From Neofamilia massiliensis (GTDB lineage Bacteria > Bacillota > Clostridia > Tissierellales > Peptoniphilaceae): 64,000 bases of DNA. The number at the start of each line of letters is the position of its first letter. Position 1 is the stretch's first letter. Of this stretch, positions 53,517-61,356 are shown in pieces. Location: NCBI RefSeq assembly GCF_001299475.1, contig NZ_CYUJ01000002.1, forward strand, positions 124,001 through 188,000, given 5' to 3'. The notes under the pieces are model-generated. The model was given only the letters and a program-made list of their open reading frames with translations. It did not search any database and had not been told where the DNA came from. The position numbers were made by a program, and so were the translations under genes.

Positions 53517-54060
53517 ATTTATACAAACAAAAGGGGACATTGCTTCAGCTGTGTCCCCGTTATCAACAAATCGGCTATCGCCATTGGAAAAAAACTTTCT
53601 AATACAAAGATTAATGACTTAACGAACACATCGTGGTTAATGCTTCGCTATTAGCAAGCAGAGTTTAAGTAAAATAATCTTTTTCTTGACTTAAAGAGTT
53701 CCAGCTCTTAGGGAGGAGAACGAAGGGAAGCTCAAACTCCCTCATGTTCTCCTCCCCAAACCTCTCCTCTTTTTACACCCTGTAGAGCTCTTGCAGAGGG
53801 CTGATCGTTGAGTTAGCAGAAATAACTTCAGCTCAATATACAATTGCATTAAAAAAAGTTACTGGAGCTATCGCTTATATATAAAGGAAAAACATTTTTT
53901 CTAAAAAACTTTTGCCAACAACGAAGCAGACCACAAACAGCTATTTAACAAGAAAGAATAACGAACAGAAAAAACTCATTCAAACGGCGATAGCCTTCCC
54001 CCATATATAATAGAAAACAAAAAACAATCCCAAAACAAAAAACCAAACAAAAACCATAAA
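53517..54060. repeat. Repeat-filled region before the S-layer gene
   Basis: No gene seen. It contains a GGGGAC palindrome (53533-53558), short GCTATCGCC/GCTTCGC motifs, one type X structured repeat (53701-53810) and AGCTATCGC/GGCGATAGCC motifs at about 53865 and 53985. Confidence 0.75.
53701..53810 (+). repeat. Structured repeat, type X (copy 1)
   Basis: GGGAGGAGAAC (53711-53721) pairs perfectly with GTTCTCCTCCC (53746-53756), with an inner GGGA/TCCC pair. A pyrimidine tract and a second hairpin region CCCTGTAGAGCTCTTGCAGAGGG follow. Near-identical copies lie at 60388-60497 and 62490-62599, and in reverse at 59219-59318. Confidence 0.88.
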
Positions 54061-54109
54061 AAAACCCTAATTGTAACAATGTTGTAATACTAAAAATAAA
54101 AAACCAATA

Positions 54110-54115
54110 TATAAT
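54110..54115 (+). promoter_or_regulatory. Upstream -10 (P1) of the S-layer gene
   Basis: TATAAT at 54110-54115; no convincing -35. It would give a 5' UTR of about 125 nt containing two hairpins (54125-54147 and 54206-54220). Confidence 0.45.
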
Positions 54116-54172
54116 ATAAACAAGACGAGAGGGAAAGCCCCACTCGTTTTCACGAACTTTGACAATTAAATA

Positions 54173-54201
54173 TTGGAAAAAGAACTCGTGAATGTTATAA
54201 T
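54173..54201 (+). promoter_or_regulatory. Proximal promoter (P2) of the S-layer gene
   Basis: TTGGAA (54173-54178), 17 bp, TATAAT (54196-54201), 45 bases before the ATG; AAGGAGG lies at 54229-54235. Confidence 0.6.
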
Positions 54202-54245
54202 TCTATTGGGGTAAACCCAAAATATTTAAGGAGGTCGGACACGAC

Positions 54246-56453
54246 ATGAACAAAAGAATACTTTCACTAGTACTTGCACTTGTAATGGTACTAGGAACAT
54301 TCGCAGTTGTTTCAGCCGAAGAAGCTAAAGTTGAAAACATTTCACAAGCTAACAAAATCCAATGGCTAGTAGACAACAAAATCGTAGAAGGTCATAAGGT
54401 TAACAAAGATGGAGAAAAAGACCTTGATCTTGAAGGAACACTTACAAGAGAACAAGCTACTAAACTAATTGTTTACACAGTAGGCAAAGAAAAATTAGCA
54501 GAAGTTCTTCAAGGTGTAATGAAACCATTCCCAGACGTTGACACAGACAGATGGTCAAACGGATTCGTTTCAGTTGCAAGAACTGAAAAGAACGCTAAGA
54601 CTAACCAACCAATCGTTATTGGTTTCGAAGATGGTAACTTCAAACCTGAAAAAGAATTATCTTATGCAGAACTAGCTACAATGTTAGTAAGAATCGTAAA
54701 AAATGACCTAACTAACAAAATGGTAGAAAACGCTGTATGGGCTACTTCTTGGATGAGATGGGCAGAAGAACTTGGAATCCTTGACGGAATAAAAGTTGTT
54801 AACTCTGATGCACCTATTTCTAGAAGAGACGCTTTCGAAATGATCTACAACACTAAAGTTGCTCTAGGCGATACTAGATACAACAAAGTTGACTTTGGCG
54901 ACAAGATGGGTATCATTTCTAAGCTACAAGCTGGAAAAGTTGAAATCAACCAAGATAAAGACATGACATACAACATCACTTATGAAACAGTCTTTACTGA
55001 TGGAACTAACATTTTTGCATTAGCACAAAACGCTGCAAGACCAGGATCATTAGTAAGATTAATTACTGATAAAGACAACAACGTTCTTTATATGATCGAA
55101 CTTGGAAACTATACTGATGGTGCTAAAGCTAGAAGATGGGATACAGTTGCAGATTACACAATTTCTTCAATGAGAGCTAACAAAGCAAGATTTGCAGGAC
55201 ATGATGTTCTAGAATTCCACGAAGGAACTAAAGTTAACTTAATGAGCGACACTAGATATTTCGTAGCAGATCCAGCTAACAATTTCTTAAAGGAAATTGA
55301 TTCATTAACTGATGCTATGAAATATTATGGAGCTTATGATAAGGCTACTAACACATGGGCAAATAAAGAAATTGAAAATGTTTATGCTGGTTATAACAAG
55401 ACTAAATGGGGTAGAGAAGCTAAAGTTGTAGTATTCAACACTACTCATAAATCTAACACTAAATATAACCTATTAAGAGTTTACACTGACGGAGTTAACT
55501 CTCTACACAATGTAACTCTTCAAGATACTGACGGAACATATGTAACTTCTAACTCTTCAAAATACTTCCCAGGAATCTGGTTCCCAGGAAACTGGACATA
55601 TGATTACATGGATGTAGTAGAATTCAGAACAGTAAAAGAAGGAAATAACGTATTTACTAAACCAGTAAAAGTTATTGACTACAGCGAAGCTAATGTATAT
55701 GAAGTTGTTAAGTTCAACAGATCTAACAGAGAAATTGAATTAATAGACAAATACAACAGAAAAGCTACTTTCGCAGTTAACCCAGATACAGCTGAATTCC
55801 TAGAAGGTCAAACTAGACCAGGAAACCACGTTCAAGTTTCTTTCGCTGATAAAGCTATGAAAGAAATTGATGTTATCTCTAATGTTAACCTTGCTTTAAG
55901 AGGAGCTTTAGTTAAAGGTGTAAACACTGAATTAACTAAGAAAGTTAAATTAGATAGAGTTTATGCAGATAATAACTCATACTATGTAGTAGTTAGAGAT
56001 TTCTTTGATAACGGTGTTTACGGAGCAGCTAGAACTTACAAAGTAACTGCAGATGACTATGAAAAACTTGAAAAATTAGCAAAAGAAGCAAAAGATGTAA
56101 TTCTAAAAATCACTCTTTCAACTAACGATAACGGATACCAAACTCCAGTAGTTGTTGAATTTGAAGAAGTTTCTAGAAGAGCTAATTCTGAAACTTTCAA
56201 GAAGACTATAGAAGGTCTTGTATGGACAAAAGACATGACTGAAGCTAATTACGGAACTCAAGAAAAAGCTGAAGAACTAAGAGAAGAATTAGTAGATGCT
56301 ATTAATGAGTATAACGGATTAGAAAAATCTGAAAAGAAATCTGTTTCAAAAGAAGCTGGTGATTTAAACACTAAAATTGAAGCTTTCAACAAATTAGAAC
56401 AAGTTAAAGATGGTTATGTTGAAAAACTTGAAAAAGTTGAAATCGCTAAATAA
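54246..56453 (+). CDS. Major S-layer protein, exon 1 (and unspliced short isoform)
   Basis: 735 codons. The signal peptide is about 1-25 (VLGTFAVVSA). Three SLH repeats follow within about 30-205 (landmarks DGEKDLDLEGTLTREQATKL, PFPDVDTDRWSNGF...GFEDGNFKPEKELSYAELATML, SRRDAFEMIYNT), then a long beta-rich region and a helical, Glu/Lys-rich end. Codon choice differs from the neighbours (more GCT, GTT, AAC), as in very highly expressed genes. The TAA at 56451-56453 lies exactly 8 nt before the group II intron motif GTGCG, so a shifted splice would delete it and join codon 735 in frame to exon 2. Unspliced mRNA gives a 735-residue protein; spliced mRNA would give 974 residues. Confidence 0.92.
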   Translation: MNKRILSLVLALVMVLGTFAVVSAEEAKVENISQANKIQWLVDNKIVEGHKVNKDGEKDLDLEGTLTREQATKLIVYTVGKEKLAEVLQGVMKPFPDVDTDRWSNGFVSVARTEKNAKTNQPIVIGFEDGNFKPEKELSYAELATMLVRIVKNDLTNKMVENAVWATSWMRWAEELGILDGIKVVNSDAPISRRDAFEMIYNTKVALGDTRYNKVDFGDKMGIISKLQAGKVEINQDKDMTYNITYETVFTDGTNIFALAQNAARPGSLVRLITDKDNNVLYMIELGNYTDGAKARRWDTVADYTISSMRANKARFAGHDVLEFHEGTKVNLMSDTRYFVADPANNFLKEIDSLTDAMKYYGAYDKATNTWANKEIENVYAGYNKTKWGREAKVVVFNTTHKSNTKYNLLRVYTDGVNSLHNVTLQDTDGTYVTSNSSKYFPGIWFPGNWTYDYMDVVEFRTVKEGNNVFTKPVKVIDYSEANVYEVVKFNRSNREIELIDKYNRKATFAVNPDTAEFLEGQTRPGNHVQVSFADKAMKEIDVISNVNLALRGALVKGVNTELTKKVKLDRVYADNNSYYVVVRDFFDNGVYGAARTYKVTADDYEKLEKLAKEAKDVILKITLSTNDNGYQTPVVVEFEEVSRRANSETFKKTIEGLVWTKDMTEANYGTQEKAEELREELVDAINEYNGLEKSEKKSVSKEAGDLNTKIEAFNKLEQVKDGYVEKLEKVEIAK

Positions 56454-57133
56454 TAAAAGTGCGAAACGTAATTCTATAAGCTAACATTAGCGAAAAGAAT
56501 TGGGATAAAGCCCTTATACTCAAAAAGTATAGGGGTTTTATTTTTAACTATTTGTATTTATGATAGGTGAAAGTCCTATTTTATGACAATAGTCTTTTAG
56601 TCATAAAGCTTAATATCCTGCGCGATGCTTACAGTTTACTTTAGATAAGCACGTGAAGCCAGGTGAAGTCGTAGCCGGTGCAAGTCCGAGCGCGGAGCTC
56701 CTAAAAAATGACTATGATTAAGAAAATGAATCCACTAAAGATTAAGAAAGCTAGCTTATATTATCTCTTTAGCTTAGTATAAGCCCCTATAACTGAGATG
56801 TTATAGATGATTTGGAAAAAATTTAGACTATTAAATCCAAATTTCTTCTTAATTTTGTGGAAATCTAAGGTCATATAACAAAGGAAAATACAAATGGAAC
56901 GTTTGAGAGTCTATAAAGGGAGAGAAAGTAAGCTCTGTGATCTTTATAGAAAGTCAGCGGGCTCGTAGTAGCTATGAATACTTGCCGTTAGGATTTTATT
57001 GGTAACAATAAAAGAGGATAAAACAAGTAGGAGCCAAGGAGCCTAGTCGGGAAAAATCTCGAGGAATCGCCGTATGCGATGAAAGTCGCACGTGCGGTGA
57101 GGACCGGTCGAAATCAAAAGATAGACACGGAAT
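56451..57133 (+). ncRNA. ORF-less group II intron inside the S-layer gene
   Basis: The 5' consensus GTGCG is at 56459. Typical domain I pieces are present (ATAGGTGAAAGTCCTAT at about 56562, GTAGCCGGTGCAAGTCCGAG at about 56670). A perfect 34-nt domain V lies at 57067-57100 with a GAAA tetraloop in GCGATGAAAGTCGC. Domain VI (57101-57133) folds as CCG-GTC ... ATC-AAAA-GAT ... GAC-A-CGG with a bulged branch-point A at 57127, seven nt from the 3' end, which ends in AT as group II introns do. TTTAGC at 56768-56773 is the exact complement of the last six exon bases GCTAAA (56445-56450), a candidate EBS1-IBS1 pair. No maturase ORF is present, so splicing needs helpers in trans. Confidence 0.92.
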
Positions 57134-57853
57134 GAACCAGAAAAACCAGTTGAAAAAGACTATACAGAATTAGAAAACAAAGCTAAAGCAGAAACAACAG
57201 AAGCTGAAGAAGCAGTTGCAAAAGCTGAAGAAGATCCAACAGCTGAAAACATCGCAGCAGCTGAAGAAGCAGTTGCAAAAGCTTTAGAAGCAGCAAGAAA
57301 ACTTCCAGAAGATAATACTGTTAGAAAACAATTAGGAAATAAAATTCATAATGAACTAGAACCAGCAGTAAAAGAGCTTAAAGAAGAACAAGCTAAAGAA
57401 GAAAAAGTTAAAAAAGAACTTTCTGATGCTATAGCTGAACAAATCAAAGAAGCTACAAAAGCAGAAAATGACTATGTAGATGTTTCTTATGATCCTGAAA
57501 CAAAAACTACTACAGTAACAGTAAAAGAAGGAAAAGAAGAAACTTTAATCAAAGATGTTAAAAATACTGGTGCTATGGTAGCACTTGATGCTTTAATTAA
57601 TAATGAAGGTGTAAAAGCTTTTAAAATTAAAGGTTTATTAATTGAAGGCAAAGAAATGGAAATGAAGGACATTTCTGAATTAGATGCTACTACTAGAAAA
57701 ACATTAATTACTACTTTAATGTATAGTTATCTAGATATGGATGCAACTAAAGCAACCTTAAATGATCTTAAAGGAGTAACAGTTGAAGTTGTTGCAAATA
57801 TCGAAAAAGACGGTATATCTACAACAGACACTTATACACTAGAATTCAAATAA
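57134..57853 (+). CDS. Major S-layer protein, exon 2
   Basis: 239 codons open in the frame set by splicing (GAA CCA GAA AAA ...), ending TAA at 57851-57853. Residues open with a Pro/Glu/Lys linker. An Ala/Glu-rich helical segment containing two AEEAVAKA repeats comes next, then a beta-rich terminal domain (DVSYDPETKTTTVTVKEGKEE). There is no start codon with a ribosome site at its head, so it is expected to be expressed only as an extension of exon 1. Composition and codon use match exon 1. A terminator follows. Confidence 0.85.
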   Translation, partial: EPEKPVEKDYTELENKAKAETTEAEEAVAKAEEDPTAENIAAAEEAVAKALEAARKLPEDNTVRKQLGNKIHNELEPAVKELKEEQAKEEKVKKELSDAIAEQIKEATKAENDYVDVSYDPETKTTTVTVKEGKEETLIKDVKNTGAMVALDALINNEGVKAFKIKGLLIEGKEMEMKDISELDATTRKTLITTLMYSYLDMDATKATLNDLKGVTVEVVANIEKDGISTTDTYTLEFK

Positions 57854-57878
57854 TTAAATTAACATTTAATTAGAACAG

Positions 57879-57907
57879 AAAAAGAGACTCGCAAGGGTCT
57901 CTTTTTT
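57879..57907 (+). terminator. Terminator of the S-layer transcript
   Basis: AAAGAGAC pairs with GTCTCTTTT around TCGCAAGG, ending in a T run. Confidence 0.92.
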
Positions 57908-57938
57908 GTGATTTAGGGTACGTTTCTTCAAACAAAAC

Positions 57939-57964
57939 GGGGACACAGCTAAAGCAATGTCCCC
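57939..57964. repeat. GGGGACA palindrome between convergent genes
   Basis: GGGGACA / TGTCCCC arms with an inner AGCT-AA-AGC core. It may terminate the minus-strand amidase gene. Confidence 0.75.
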
Positions 57965-57975
57965 GTTTTTATATA

Positions 57976-58446
57976 TCAAATACTTTCCCAAAACTCCTTC
58001 CACTCCTTCCAATTATCCTTCGCCATTCTTCCAGGACAGTTCTTCCTAGACGCGTCATAGTGCCTAATAACATTTTTCTTCGGGATCCTATACGTCTGAC
58101 ACAAAAACCTTATTAGCTCTCTCGCTTGGGCCTTGGCTTTTTCAAAATCTGAATCTTCATTTATACATATTTCTATGCCAATTGAATTTGAGTTTGTTAT
58201 TCCATATCTTCCTTTCCCATCTCCACAATGCCAGGAAACTAAATGTGGGTCTACAGTCTCAACAACATTCCTATCGTCGACGAAGTAGTGGGCAGACGCC
58301 GCCCTGTAGCCACCATTAAAATACCTATAATGACTAAGAGCCCCAGCACCCCTTCTAGGATTTCCCGTATCGTGAACGACAATATATCTCATTTCATTAA
58401 TTCTTCTACTATAATTGTACCTAATTGGTAATTTGTTTATAATCAT
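57976..58446 (-). CDS. N-acetylmuramoyl-L-alanine amidase (Amidase_2/PGRP type)
   Basis: A 156-residue zinc amidase with no signal peptide, like phage endolysins. The zinc ligands are the His of VVHDTG, the His of VIRHYDAS and the Cys of KNCPGRM; HYFVDDRNVVETVDP and SIGIEICIN complete the fold. AAGGAGGAAAA on the minus strand sets the start at 58446. It lies among repeats next to a sigma-factor gene and the DUF1659-DUF2922-YvrJ set, a combination that recurs in Firmicutes. It could act in lysis or in release of an element-encoded product. Confidence 0.92.
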   Translation of the reverse strand: MIINKLPIRYNYSRRINEMRYIVVHDTGNPRRGAGALSHYRYFNGGYRAASAHYFVDDRNVVETVDPHLVSWHCGDGKGRYGITNSNSIGIEICINEDSDFEKAKAQARELIRFLCQTYRIPKKNVIRHYDASRKNCPGRMAKDNWKEWKEFWESI

Positions 58447-58850
58447 TTTTCCTCCTTGATATAAATTCTAAGGGCAAAGCCCTTTTTTGTTTTTTTCTTT
58501 TTTCTTTTCAAAATTCTTTTCCATTTCAACGAGGACAGGCCCGAAGGGACAGTCCCCTTACATTTTGGCCTTTGCTCCACATATCATAGTTAGGGGACAT
58601 TCCTTTAGGTGTGTCCCCGGTGAAAACCATCTTACATTCCCTTGTCGGGTATAATTGCTTCGCCATATTCTAAAATACTCTTCTTCATTGTTTGTTCTCT
58701 TAGCTAAATTAATTGTGGTTTGCTATCGCCATGTGCTAAGTTTATTCTTGTTCTTATTCATTTTATTTTCTGACAAGTTGTGGTAGCTATCGCCGCTTTC
58801 TTTCTTTATTATTGTTTAATTGCTCTTTCTAATAGCCTAAATAATCTCAG
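58447..58850. repeat. Repeat-filled region upstream of the amidase gene
   Basis: No gene. Palindromes lie at about 58532-58557 and 58593-58618, and at least three GCT(T/A)TCGCC motifs at about 58671, 58721 and 58793. Confidence 0.7.
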
Positions 58851-59050
58851 CTCTTGGGGAAGGGAACGAAGGGAGTTGAAGCCCTAGCCAAAATCTCTGA
58901 TTTTGTAGCAGGTCTCATGCCAAGAATTCCCAAGAGACCGACCAAAGGGAGAGTCGATTGGCTAGAATTCGACGGCCTAGTATTCTCCCTCAACGCCTCC
59001 TCCCGAGACCCTCCTCCCCTTACACCCTAAACTGTTCCTGCGGAAAGCTG
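58851..59050 (+). repeat. Large structured repeat, type Z (copy 1)
   Basis: The left end resembles type X (CTCTTGGGGAAGGGAACGAAG) and the right end is the reverse of type Y (CGCCTCCTCCCGAGACC ... GTTCCTGCGGAAAGCTG). Between them lies about 100 nt with nested stems: CAAAATC/GATTTTG (58889-58905), GGTCTC/GAGACC (58911-58939), CGAC/GTCG (58939-58956) and CTAGC/GCTAG closing. A second copy starts at 63878 and runs off the window. Confidence 0.85.
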
Positions 59051-59218
59051 CTTCGCCGTTTGCTAAAAGAAATTTGGGTTTTTAATCTTTCTCTTAATCT
59101 GTGGACTGTGGTTACTCTTTTATTTTTGAAAATATTTTTGTAGATATAAAAAGCGATAGCTCCAGTAAAGTTAAATAACATAATTAAATTATGAGCTGAT
59201 TTGTTTTTGATACCACGA

Positions 59219-59318
59219 AGATCAGCCCTCTGCAAGAGCTCTACAGGGTGTAAAAAGGGGTGGGGACTGGGGAGGGGAACATGAGGGAGTTTGAGCTTCC
59301 CTTCGTTCCCCTCCCCAC
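59219..59318 (-). repeat. Structured repeat, type X (copy in reverse)
   Basis: The reverse complement of the type X element: CAGCCCTCTGCAAGAGCTC, ACAGGGTGTAAAAAGGGG, then GGGGAGGGGAAC...GTTCCCCTCCCC. The arms are GGGGAACATGAGG-type here instead of GGAGAAC, with both sides changed so that pairing is kept. Confidence 0.82.
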
Positions 59319-59519
59319 TTTACCTAAATTATTTTAAAAGAAAGAAAGAATTTTTTCCTTTAATTAATTTTGCTAACAGCGAAGCTTTAACCACAAATTG
59401 TTAGTTAACGAAATATACTTTGCTTGACAATAACTTTAATAAACGGCGAAGCAATTTACTTTTGTTCTAACGGGGACACACCTAAAGGTATGTCCCCATT
59501 AATTGGAACATTTTGTTAG
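59319..59519. repeat. Short repeats upstream of the sigma-factor 3' end
   Basis: AGCGAAGC and ACGGCGAAGC motifs (about 59379, 59453) and a GGGGACA palindrome with fully complementary ACCT-AA-AGGT core at 59472-59497. Confidence 0.75.
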
Positions 59520-60038
59520 TTAAAAGAAAGTTGTTTTTTTAAAACACTTTCTCAGCTTTTTTATTGCTTTTTTGTGAATTCTACTTACACTTGTAGGGGA
59601 AAGATCCATTTCCTTTGCTAGATCTTTTAAAGGGATATTTTTAAAATAATATCCTTTTATAACGAAAGCCTCGTCTTCTTCTAATACTTTTAATTTTTCT
59701 CTTATAAAATCTCTTCTCTCTATTTCTTCATAAGTTTTTTCTAAGTCTTCATCTGCTGGGACCTTGTCTTTTAGTTCAAAGCCGTCTTCGTCTTTTTCTT
59801 CTAAACTTAGATGATTTTTAAAGGCCTTGGCCTGGTCTAGGCAGTACCAGGTGCAAAGCTTTTTTATATAATAGGGAAGTCTGGCTTCGCTTTCTTCATA
59901 AGTCTTTAGTGCCTCAAGGGTTAGGACAATGAGATCTTGGTTAAGATCCTCAGCGCCGAGATAATAAAATTTCCTACAAAGAGATTTTCTAAGCGGCTCG
60001 TAGTCTTTTATTATTTTTATTTTTTCTTCCTCGTCCAT
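59520..60038 (-). CDS. Sigma-70-family RNA polymerase sigma factor
   Basis: A 172-residue small sigma factor. Region 2 has EDLNQDLIVLTLEALKTYEESEARLPYYIKKLCTWY (core binding and -10 recognition). Region 4 has the helix-turn-helix FKNIPLKDLAKEMDLSPTSVSRIHKKAIKKLRK. No anti-sigma gene is visible nearby. AAAGGAG on the minus strand fixes the ATG at 60038. Similar small sigma factors are found beside YvrJ/DUF1659/DUF2922 genes in other Firmicutes; the divergent cassette at 60.9 kb may be its target. Confidence 0.9.
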   Translation of the reverse strand: MDEEEKIKIIKDYEPLRKSLCRKFYYLGAEDLNQDLIVLTLEALKTYEESEARLPYYIKKLCTWYCLDQAKAFKNHLSLEEKDEDGFELKDKVPADEDLEKTYEEIERRDFIREKLKVLEEDEAFVIKGYYFKNIPLKDLAKEMDLSPTSVSRIHKKAIKKLRKCFKKTTFF

Positions 60039-60298
60039 AAGACAACTCCTTTCTTTTTTTGTTAAATCAGGAACGTTGTTGGTTCAACGGGGACAGGCCA
60101 CAAGGGACAGTCCCCTTAAAAATTGACCCTTGCTCCACACAGTGTGGGGACATTGCTTCAGCTGTGTCCCCTTTTTCTCGACAACTCGGCTTCGCCATTT
60201 GCTAAAATTATTTTCTGTTCTTAAATCCTTCTCTTAGATTTTTTTAATTAGAGCTAACGCTAGCTTCGCCGTTTTCTTAAATTACTTTGATTTAAAAA
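60039..60298. repeat. Repeat-filled gap upstream of the sigma gene
   Basis: No gene. Palindromes lie at 60089-60115 and 60146-60171, joined by TTGCTCCACACAGTGTGGGG, and GGCTTCGCC/GCTAGCTTCGCC motifs lie at about 60189 and 60265. Confidence 0.72.
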
Positions 60299-60644
60299 TT
60301 TTTTGTTAGCTTACTGATTGTGGTGGCTGTCGCCGTATTCTGGCTATGTTTTTGTGTAATTACTTTTTCCTTTTAACATAATGACTTCCAGCTCTTGGGG
60401 AGGAGAACGAAGGGAAGCTCAAACTCCCTCATGTTCTCCTCCCCAAACCCTACCTCTTTTTACACCCTGTAGAGCTCTTGCAGAGGGCTGGCCGTTGTGT
60501 TAGCAAAAATTATTGTCACTCATTAACTTTTTGTATTTGCCAAAGTTGTTGGAGCTAGCGCTAGCTTCGCCGTTTGAAGTAGTTTTTTCTCTTCTTTGCT
60601 CTACTTAATAATAGAAATAATTGGAGCTATCGCTTTTTTATTTT
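60299..60644 (+). repeat. About 345-bp direct repeat, left copy (contains type X repeat at 60388-60497)
   Basis: Nearly the same as 62401-62744, from TTTTGTTAGCTTAYTGATTG to AGCTATCGCTTTTTTATTTT, with scattered differences. Together the two copies bracket the DUF1659-DUF2922-YvrJ genes and the intact IS200/IS605 element. Confidence 0.88.
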
Positions 60645-60881
60645 GAACAACATCAAACCATTTTCATCATCTCCTTTCGATCCCTATATTAATAGAAGAT
60701 AAAATAATTTCCTAAGTCTGCCTTTGGCGGAAGTTTGCTTCTCTTTAGAAACTTTTTAAAGATTCCTCTGACTTCTTCTTACTTTTTAATTTCTCCTAAA
60801 ATTTTTCCCGACTTTTTAAAAAGTCCTTGTGAAAGTTTTTCTCTCTTTTTTCTATTTATCTAGTGTAAGGAGGTGATAAGA

Positions 60882-61100
60882 ATGGCAACTGCAACTATTA
60901 CTAAAAATCAGCTTAGGCTAGAGTTTGATAACGGCACAACTGCTGACGGTAAACAAAAGTTTAAGGCTAAAACTTTTTCTAATGTCAACACTAGTGCTAC
61001 TGATGACAATCTTCTTGTTGCTGCTAGGGCTATTGATGGTCTTACTGCTAAGGAACTAGTGAAAACTAAGAAGGTTGTTACTAGCGAAATTAATGAGTAG
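60882..61100 (+). CDS. DUF1659-family protein
   Basis: A 72-residue protein of the DUF1659 family: a strand-rich start (ATITKNQLRLEFDNG), KQKFKAKTFSNVNTSATDDNLLVAARAI and a C-terminal helix. The function is unknown. AAGGAGGTGAT at 60867-60877 is a near-perfect ribosome site for the ATG at 60882; a GTG at 60873 overlaps it. It is the first gene of a tight cassette with DUF2922 and YvrJ, a trio that co-occurs widely in Firmicutes. Confidence 0.88.
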   Translation: MATATITKNQLRLEFDNGTTADGKQKFKAKTFSNVNTSATDDNLLVAARAIDGLTAKELVKTKKVVTSEINE

Positions 61101-61132
61101 GTGATTGAAAATTTTTTTGAGGAGGTGATTAG

Positions 61133-61345
61133 ATGTCTAAGGTTTTATATCTAGAGTTTGCAAATGAAGGCGGAGATGCCTTTCGTATGTCTCTTAATGA
61201 TCCTAAAGATGACCTTAACGAAGATCTTGTTAAGGAAAAGATGGGTCTTATTATCCAGGCAGATGTTTTTGCAAGCAAGGGAGAAAAAATCTCTGTGGCC
61301 AAAAAGGCCTATGTTGTTGAAAGACAAGTTACTGATATATTTTAA
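61133..61345 (+). CDS. DUF2922-family protein
   Basis: A 70-residue protein with the DUF2922 pattern: VLYLEFANEGGDAFRMSLNDPKDDL, then VKEKMGLIIQADVF and a C-terminal strand. The function is unknown. GGAGGTGATTAG precedes the ATG. It lies 32 bases after the DUF1659 gene and 11 before yvrJ. Confidence 0.88.
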   Translation: MSKVLYLEFANEGGDAFRMSLNDPKDDLNEDLVKEKMGLIIQADVFASKGEKISVAKKAYVVERQVTDIF

Positions 61346-61356
61346 GGAGGGGTTAG

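Noticed and set aside
56459-56463. Canonical 5' splice site directly at GTGCG
   Set aside because: It would leave the TAA stop upstream of the junction and make exon 2 untranslatable; the exon-binding match also supports the site 8 nt upstream. Only RNA data can settle it.
57134-57853. Exon 2 as an independent gene starting at an internal ATG (57575)
   Set aside because: The frame is open well upstream of that ATG in the splice-compatible phase, no ribosome site precedes it, and composition continues unbroken from 57134.
58243-58431. 62-codon plus-strand frame
   Set aside because: Antisense to the amidase_2 gene, which has clear zinc-site motifs.
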